A stretch of DNA of 64,000 nt, from the NCBI RefSeq assembly GCF_000614975.1, contig NZ_BALM01000011.1, positions 78,157-142,156 of the forward strand. The letters are read 5' to 3'. Made by a program: the position numbers and the translations under genes. This stretch comes from Shewanella marina JCM 15074 (GTDB taxonomy: Bacteria; Pseudomonadota; Gammaproteobacteria; Enterobacterales; Shewanellaceae). The notes under the pieces were generated by a model. It saw only the letters and a list, made by a program, of their open reading frames with translations. It was not told the DNA's origin and made no database searches. Below, piece by piece: positions 58,991 through 64,000 of this stretch; the first letter of the stretch is position 1, and each line of letters begins with the position of its first letter.

Positions 58991-59010
58991 CCAATAATTT
59001 GGCTATTTTT
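58988..59010 (+). terminator. Terminator after recX
   Basis: Stem TAGCCAA/TTGGCTA including the recX stop codon, 4-nt loop, followed by TTTTTG. Confidence 0.75.
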
Positions 59011-59154
59011 GCATTAAAAACCCCCTCAACTATCGATAGTCTTTGATTCAGGACTAGTCTAACCAACTTGCACTGCTTATAATGCTGGCAATATTGTCAG
59101 TGAGGTGCAACACTTCACTAAATTTTTCGAGTTTACCTAATTCAGGACGTTTTC

Positions 59155-61775
59155 ATGTATAAAACCACTGCTGAGCTGAGAAGTGCTTTTTTAGATTTCT
59201 TTCGCAGAAATGGTCATCAGGTTGTGGACAGCAGTTCACTAGTTCCTGGTAATGATCCTACTTTGCTTTTCACAAATGCTGGTATGAACCAGTTTAAAGA
59301 TGTGTTTCTTGGTATGGAGAAACGCAACTATTCTCGAGCGACCACATCACAGCGTTGTGTGCGTGCAGGTGGTAAGCACAACGATCTTGATAACGTAGGC
59401 TACACCGCGCGTCATCATACATTCTTCGAGATGCTAGGTAACTTCAGTTTTGGTGATTACTTTAAGCATGACGCAATTCGCTTTGCTTGGACCTTCTTAA
59501 CTGAAGATCTTAAGCTGCCAAAAGAGCGTTTATGTGTGACAGTGTATGAAACTGACGACGAAGCTTTCAATATTTGGAAGAATGAAATCGGTGTACCAGA
59601 AGATTGCATTATCCGTATTGGTGACAATAAAGGTGCTGCATTTGCTTCAGATAACTTCTGGCAAATGGGTGATACCGGTCCTTGTGGCCCATGTACTGAA
59701 ATATTCTATGATCATGGCGATCATATTTGGGGTGGCCGTCCAGGTACGCCTGAAGAAGATGGTGATCGCTTTATTGAGATCTGGAACATTGTATTTATGC
59801 AGTACAACCGTCAAGCAGACGGCACCATGAATCCGTTACCTAAGCCATCTGTGGATACCGGTATGGGCTTAGAGCGTATTGCTGCAATTCTACAAAAAGT
59901 GCATTCAAACTATCAGATCGATATTTTCCAGAAGCTAATTGCTAAGACTGCAGAAATTATTGGTACTGACGATCTTGAAAATAATTCATTAAAAGTAATT
60001 GCCGATCATATTCGTTCATGTGCATTTTTAGTTGCAGATGGTGTGATGCCATCAAATGAAGGTCGTGGTTACGTATTACGCCGTATTATTCGCCGTGCCG
60101 TTCGTCATGGTAATAAGTTAGGCGCCACCGATACTTTCTTCTACAAGTTAGTGCCAACCTTAATCGAAGTGATGGGTGATGCAGCTAAGCAGTTAGCAGA
60201 TACTCAAGCTATCGTTGAGAAAGCATTAAAAGCGGAAGAAGAGCAATTTGCTCGTACGCTAGAGCGTGGTCTAGGTATTTTAGATAATGCACTAAGCTCA
60301 CTAGAGGGTGATATTTTAGATGGTGAAACCGTGTTTAAGTTATATGACACTTATGGTTTCCCTATGGATTTAACCGCTGACGTATGTCGTGAGCGTAATA
60401 TCACTGTTGATGAAGCTGGTTTTGATGTGGCAATGGCTGAGCAAAAGCAGCGCGCTAAAGCCGCAGGTCAGTTTGACACTGATTACAATGCGACATTAAA
60501 AATTGATAGCGAAACTCATTTTAGTGGTTATGAACAATTGTCTGCAGACAGCGAAATTGTTGCTATCTATATTGATGGTGAGCAAGCTGATAAAGCGAGT
60601 GCAGGTGATAAAGCCGTTGTTGTGCTATCAAGTACCCCATTTTATGGTGAGTCAGGTGGCCAAGTAGGCGACCAAGGTCTATTAGTGCTGATGGCGTTGA
60701 ATTTACTGTGGCGGATACACAAAAGTATGGTCAAGCTACAGGCCATATTGGTAGCGTGACTGTAGGTGAAATTGTTGTGGGTCAATCATTGACTGCTACA
60801 GTTGATAAAAAGCGTCGCCACCGTACTCAGTTAAACCACTCTGTGACTCACTTATTACATGCTGCATTACGCCAAGTACTAGGCGAGCATGTGACTCAGA
60901 AAGGTTCATTAGTTAACCCTGATCGTTTACGTTTTGACTTTTCGCATACTGAAGCAGTTAAAGCTGAACAGTTAAAGCAAGTCGAAGAGATCGTTAATAC
61001 TCAAATTCGCCGTAATCACAAGCTTGAAACTGCTGAAATGGCAATTGAAGAAGCGAAGAACAAAGGCGCAATGGCATTATTTGGTGAGAAGTATGATGAC
61101 AACGTTCGCGTTGTGACCATGGGTGATTTCTCTATCGAATTATGTGGTGGTACTCACGTTGGTCGTACTGGTGATATCGGTCTATTTAAGATTGTATCTG
61201 AAGGTGGTATTGCTGCGGGTATTCGTCGTATTGAAGCTGTTACCGGTGCGGCAGCGATGGATTATGTTGCTCACGAAGAAGATCAACTTGCACAAGCTGC
61301 AAGCTTGTTGAAATCTGATAACGCATCTGTAGTTGCTAAGTTAGCTGCACAGCTTGATCGTACTAAGCAACTTGAAAAAGAGTTAGCCCAATTAAAAGAT
61401 AAACTGGCTGCTGCGGCAAGTGCTGATTTAGTGGGTGACGCTATTGAAATTAACGGTGTTAAGGTACTGGTTAAGAAATTATCTGGTGTAGACGCAGGTT
61501 CATTACGTGGCTTACAAGATGAAATCAAACAAAAGCTAGGTTCAGGCGTTGTATTACTTGGCTTAGCTGGCGATGCTAAAGTAAACCTAATTGCAGGTGT
61601 GACTAAAGACTTAACGGGTAAAGTTAAGGCCGGTGAGCTTGTTGCTATGGTTGCTGCTCAAGTTGGTGGTAAGGGCGGTGGTCGTCCTGATATGGCACAA
61701 GCAGGTGGTAGTCAGCCTGAAAACCTTGATGCTGCTTTAGCACAAGTTATGCCTTGGTTAACTGAGCGTCTGTAA
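59155..61775 (+). CDS. alaS: Alanyl-tRNA synthetase, one frame break
   Basis: Charges tRNA-Ala. The N-terminal class II core has [36 protein letters not shown] and [12 protein letters not shown]. The editing domain has [16 protein letters not shown] and [17 protein letters not shown], and the C-terminal DHHA1-like domain ends in [12 protein letters not shown]. The frame breaks near 60686. Restoring one T (TT read as T) gives [16 protein letters not shown] and an unbroken 873 residues (E. coli 876). Since the enzyme is essential, a base-calling loss is the best explanation. Confidence 0.95.
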
Positions 61776-63014
61776 ATGCTTTTGCAAGTACAACCTAGTG
61801 CGGTGAAACTATTAGTTAAAAAGTTTGGTGGGACTTCAGTGGGCTCGATTGAGCGCATTGAGGTCATCGCTGACAAAATAGCGGATGCGTTTCATGCTGG
61901 CGAGCAACAGGTGGTGGTGTTATCTGCAATGGCAGGTGCAACTAATCATCTGTTTGCGTTAGCAGATCAAATTGATCCCCACGCAAATGCTCGTGAGTTA
62001 GACATGTTAGTGTCTACTGGCGAGCAAGTTAGTATCGCTTTAATGGCGATGGCATTACAAAAACGGGGTATTAAGGCTAAATCTCTAACAGGCGCACAAG
62101 TTTCTATTACGACTAATAATCAGTTTGGGCGAGCGAGTATTGAACAAATTGATTGCTCACAAATTAGTGAGTTATTAGCGGCTGAAACAATCCCTGTTAT
62201 TGCCGGCTTTCAAGGGGTAACTGGTGATGGTGATATTACCACACTAGGCCGTGGTGGTTCTGACACAACAGCGGTAGCCATTGCTGCTACTATTGGTGCA
62301 GATGAGTGTCAAATTTATACTGATGTATGCGGTGTATTTACCACGGATCCAAATATTGAACCCAGTGCTAAAAAATTAGATCAAATAAGCTTTTCTGAAA
62401 TGTATGAAATGGCAAGATTAGGTGCCAAAGTATTACATCCTGACTCAGTCTCTTATGCAGAGCGTTTTGGGGTTAAGCTTAGGGTGCTTTCAAGTTTTGA
62501 GTCTGGTACTGGAACTTTGATTGAGTTTGATCATCCAAACACATTGAATAACCAAATAGCGGGTATTGCTGTTGCCCAGCAACAGGTACTAATGCAGTTA
62601 GATTTAACTGAAGTTGATAACGACAGCCATAGCCATTTATTTCAACAACTAAGCCAGCAAGGAATCGAAGCGGATTTAATTACCTCATTAAATACCGATG
62701 TACCGCAATTGAGTTTTGTTGTTAACCAGTCATTGTTGGCTTCTTTACTCGCTCAATTGGACAATTTGAGTCAATCTATGGCTATTGCTAAAATCGACTA
62801 TAAGGTTGATTTAGTAAAGATATCGATTGTAGGTAAAGGCGTTATAGGGCAAACTGGTACCGTTGCTAAAATTTTTGAAATTTTGGGCGATCATGAGATT
62901 CATGCTAGATTAATGTCAACGTCAGATATCAAATTGTCACTGATAATCGAACAAAAGGATTTGCATAAGGCTGTTCGGGCGTTACATCATGCTTTTGAGT
63001 TGAATAAAGCGTAA
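61776..63014 (+). CDS. lysC: Aspartate kinase
   Basis: Phosphorylates aspartate in the pathway to lysine, threonine and methionine. Motifs are KKFGGTSVGSIERI, TTLGRGGSDTTAVAIA and EMYEMARLGAKVLHPDSV, plus two ACT domains in the last 150 residues. It is a single-function enzyme of about 412 residues. The ATG directly follows the alaS stop (TAAATG). A GTG at 61803, giving MKLLVKKFGG, is closer to where homologues start and may be the real one. The alaS-lysC-csrA order is conserved in Shewanella and Vibrio. Confidence 0.95.
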   Translation: MLLQVQPSAVKLLVKKFGGTSVGSIERIEVIADKIADAFHAGEQQVVVLSAMAGATNHLFALADQIDPHANARELDMLVSTGEQVSIALMAMALQKRGIKAKSLTGAQVSITTNNQFGRASIEQIDCSQISELLAAETIPVIAGFQGVTGDGDITTLGRGGSDTTAVAIAATIGADECQIYTDVCGVFTTDPNIEPSAKKLDQISFSEMYEMARLGAKVLHPDSVSYAERFGVKLRVLSSFESGTGTLIEFDHPNTLNNQIAGIAVAQQQVLMQLDLTEVDNDSHSHLFQQLSQQGIEADLITSLNTDVPQLSFVVNQSLLASLLAQLDNLSQSMAIAKIDYKVDLVKISIVGKGVIGQTGTVAKIFEILGDHEIHARLMSTSDIKLSLIIEQKDLHKAVRALHHAFELNKA

Positions 63015-63134
63015 TTAAATAACCGTTTTAGTATTAATACTATTAATTTGTACTAAGCTGACCTTATAATAGGCTCATATAACGGACAATAGCCGTGTAT
63101 TAAGCCAAAAATAGGAATATTAAGGAGCAATCGA

Positions 63135-63332
63135 ATGCTGATTTTGACTCGTCGTGTTGGAGAAACACTGATGATTGGTGATGAAGTCACGGTTACAGTG
63201 TTAGGAGTTAAAGGCAATCAAGTGCGTATTGGTGTGAATGCACCAAAAGAAGTATCTGTTCACCGTGAAGAGATTTACCAGCGCATTCAGTCTGAAAAGA
63301 ATGGTTCAAATTCTGAAGGCGGAAACTTTTAA
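63135..63332 (+). CDS. csrA: Carbon storage regulator CsrA
   Basis: An RNA-binding dimer that blocks translation at GGA motifs and controls carbon flux, motility and biofilms. The 65 residues start [18 protein letters not shown] and include [22 protein letters not shown], with the RNA-binding Leu4 and Arg44 region intact. AAGGAG lies 6 bp before the ATG. It is sequestered by sRNAs that the BarA/UvrY system induces, and barA is also in this window. Confidence 0.98.
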   Translation: MLILTRRVGETLMIGDEVTVTVLGVKGNQVRIGVNAPKEVSVHREEIYQRIQSEKNGSNSEGGNF

Positions 63333-63356
63333 GTTTGCCTATACCTGAACACGTCG

Positions 63357-63386
63357 AAAAAGCCAGTCAATGACTGGCTTTTTTTA
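63357..63386. terminator. Terminator after csrA
   Basis: Stem AGCCAGT/ACTGGCT with CAATG loop, preceded by A5 and followed by T7. Confidence 0.92.
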
Positions 63387-63737
63387 TGGCTGCAATATGA
63401 CATTGCTGTCATTCTGAAATAGCCTTATTTGAACTGAAATGACAGAAATCATCGCAATGTCAGTATTAGTGTGACGAGTCATATTAGGGGAGGGGCTATA
63501 TATAAAGTGTAAAGCTAATGCTATTTCAATTTGATTTGAACGTTTGTTATATAAAGTATCTACATTAAGGTATGAGATGAATCATAAAAGTGCTTAAGAT
63601 TGCGATCTCTCGACATTTTAGTGTAATCAAATAGTTGAAAAAATGAGCTTAAAAATGGCGGTTCTTTCTTGTATTGGTTGAAGTTTTTACAATTTGATTA
63701 AAAACGCTTCAAACGAATTCTGAATTTTAAAAATGGT
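63387..63737. other. Non-coding region between csrA and the tRNA promoter
   Basis: About 350 bp, AT-rich. No gene, no repeat and no recognisable RNA structure was found in it. Confidence 0.5.
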
Positions 63738-63765
63738 TTGACTTATTTTCGTTAGACAGTATTAT
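63738..63765 (+). promoter_or_regulatory. Promoter of the tRNA-Ser/tRNA-Arg genes
   Basis: TTGACT and TATTAT with a 16-bp spacer, followed by the GC-rich discriminator GAGCGCC. This is the layout of stringently controlled stable-RNA promoters. The start would be about 7 bp before tRNA-Ser. Confidence 0.75.
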
Positions 63766-63779
63766 GAGCGCCAAGAAAC

Positions 63780-63871
63780 GGAGAGGTGGCCGAGTGGCCG
63801 AAGGCGCTCCCCTGCTAAGGGAGTATGGGCTTTATCTCCCATCGAGGGTTCGAATCCCTCCTTCTCCGCCA
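63780..63871 (+). tRNA. tRNA-Ser (anticodon GCT)
   Basis: Long-variable-arm serine tRNA of 92 nt with encoded CCA. Acceptor GGAGAGG pairs with CTTCTCC (one G-T pair). The anticodon stem CTCCC/GGGAG carries loop CTGCTAA with anticodon GCT, and the T arm contains GGTTCGAATCC. Reads AGC/AGT codons. Confidence 0.97.
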
Positions 63872-63890
63872 TTTCTTACCAATCGCATAT

Positions 63891-63967
63891 GCGGGTGTAG
63901 CTCAGCTGGATAGAGTACCTGGCTACGAACCAGGCGGTCAGAGGTTCGAATCCTCTCACCCGCACCA
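63891..63967 (+). tRNA. tRNA-Arg (anticodon ACG)
   Basis: A 77-nt tRNA with encoded CCA. Acceptor GCGGGTG/CACCCGC pairs perfectly. The anticodon loop CTACGAA lies between CCTGG and CCAGG, and the T arm has GGTTCGAATCC. It follows tRNA-Ser by 19 bp, so both are in one transcript. The ACG anticodon needs A-to-I editing by TadA to read CGU/CGC/CGA. Confidence 0.97.
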
Positions 63968-64000
63968 TTGTGCTTGGAAAAATTTAGTTATCGCGGCGGG

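Overview
The window looks like a chromosomal segment of a Shewanella-type marine gammaproteobacterium (order Alteromonadales). The main reasons are the conserved order barA-rlmD-relA-mazG-pyrG-eno-ftsB-ispD-ispF-truD-surE-pcm-nlpD-rpoS-mutS-recA-recX-alaS-lysC-csrA-tRNA-Ser-tRNA-Arg, a RibBX-type riboflavin gene, and a MITE-like repeat with ends of the kind common in Shewanella. Base composition is moderately AT-rich and even throughout, apart from one very AT-rich stretch at about 11.0-12.2 kb.

Layout. 0-7.7 kb: the end of a sulfate assimilation cluster (SLC13 permease, cysC), a hemG/cytochrome b pair, an HdeD-like membrane protein, an atypical DsbA, an NfsB nitroreductase and an AhpD-like protein. 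7.7-12.2 kb: a long RluA-family pseudouridine synthase, an FUSC protein, a GNAT acetyltransferase and an AT-rich islet with two unrecognised small genes. 12.2-14.4 kb: an amino-acid ABC transporter behind a clear promoter that overlaps paired ARG boxes, so arginine or a related substrate is likely. 14.7-18.5 kb: lrgA/lrgB, a Tat-exported PhoD phosphatase and a purine phosphoribosyltransferase. 18.5-22.4 kb (minus strand): a COG3014 lipoprotein, lpoB and an M1-aminopeptidase-like protein that has lost every zinc-site residue. 22.5-25.9 kb: a MITE, slyX, an FkpA-like isomerase and ettA. 26.2-33.7 kb: glyA, then nrdR-ribD-ribE-ribBX-ribH-nusB-thiL-pgpA. 33.7-42.1 kb: an isochorismatase-like protein without the catalytic cysteine, SOS-controlled recN, a LysR regulator, yjaG, barA and rlmD. 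42.3-64 kb: the stringent-response, nucleotide, isoprenoid, stress-sigma and repair block, ending in csrA and two tRNA genes.

How the genes connect: BarA and CsrA, both here, belong to the same global post-transcriptional circuit. RelA and RpoS link starvation to the general stress response. recN and recA carry good LexA boxes, and mutS lies divergent from recA. ribD/E/BX/H form a riboflavin operon that continues into transcription antitermination (nusB) and thiamine (thiL) genes.

Quality caveat: five genes (the M1-like gene, ettA, pcm, mutS, alaS) contain six reading-frame breaks. Every one can be repaired by restoring one or two bases to a short homopolymer. Since alaS is essential, these are most probably base-calling errors, and I annotate the genes at full length. 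I found no CRISPR array, prophage or defence island. The most unusual biology is the predicted pseudo-peptidase next to lpoB, with the CHNC DsbA variant and the possible CTG start of recX next.
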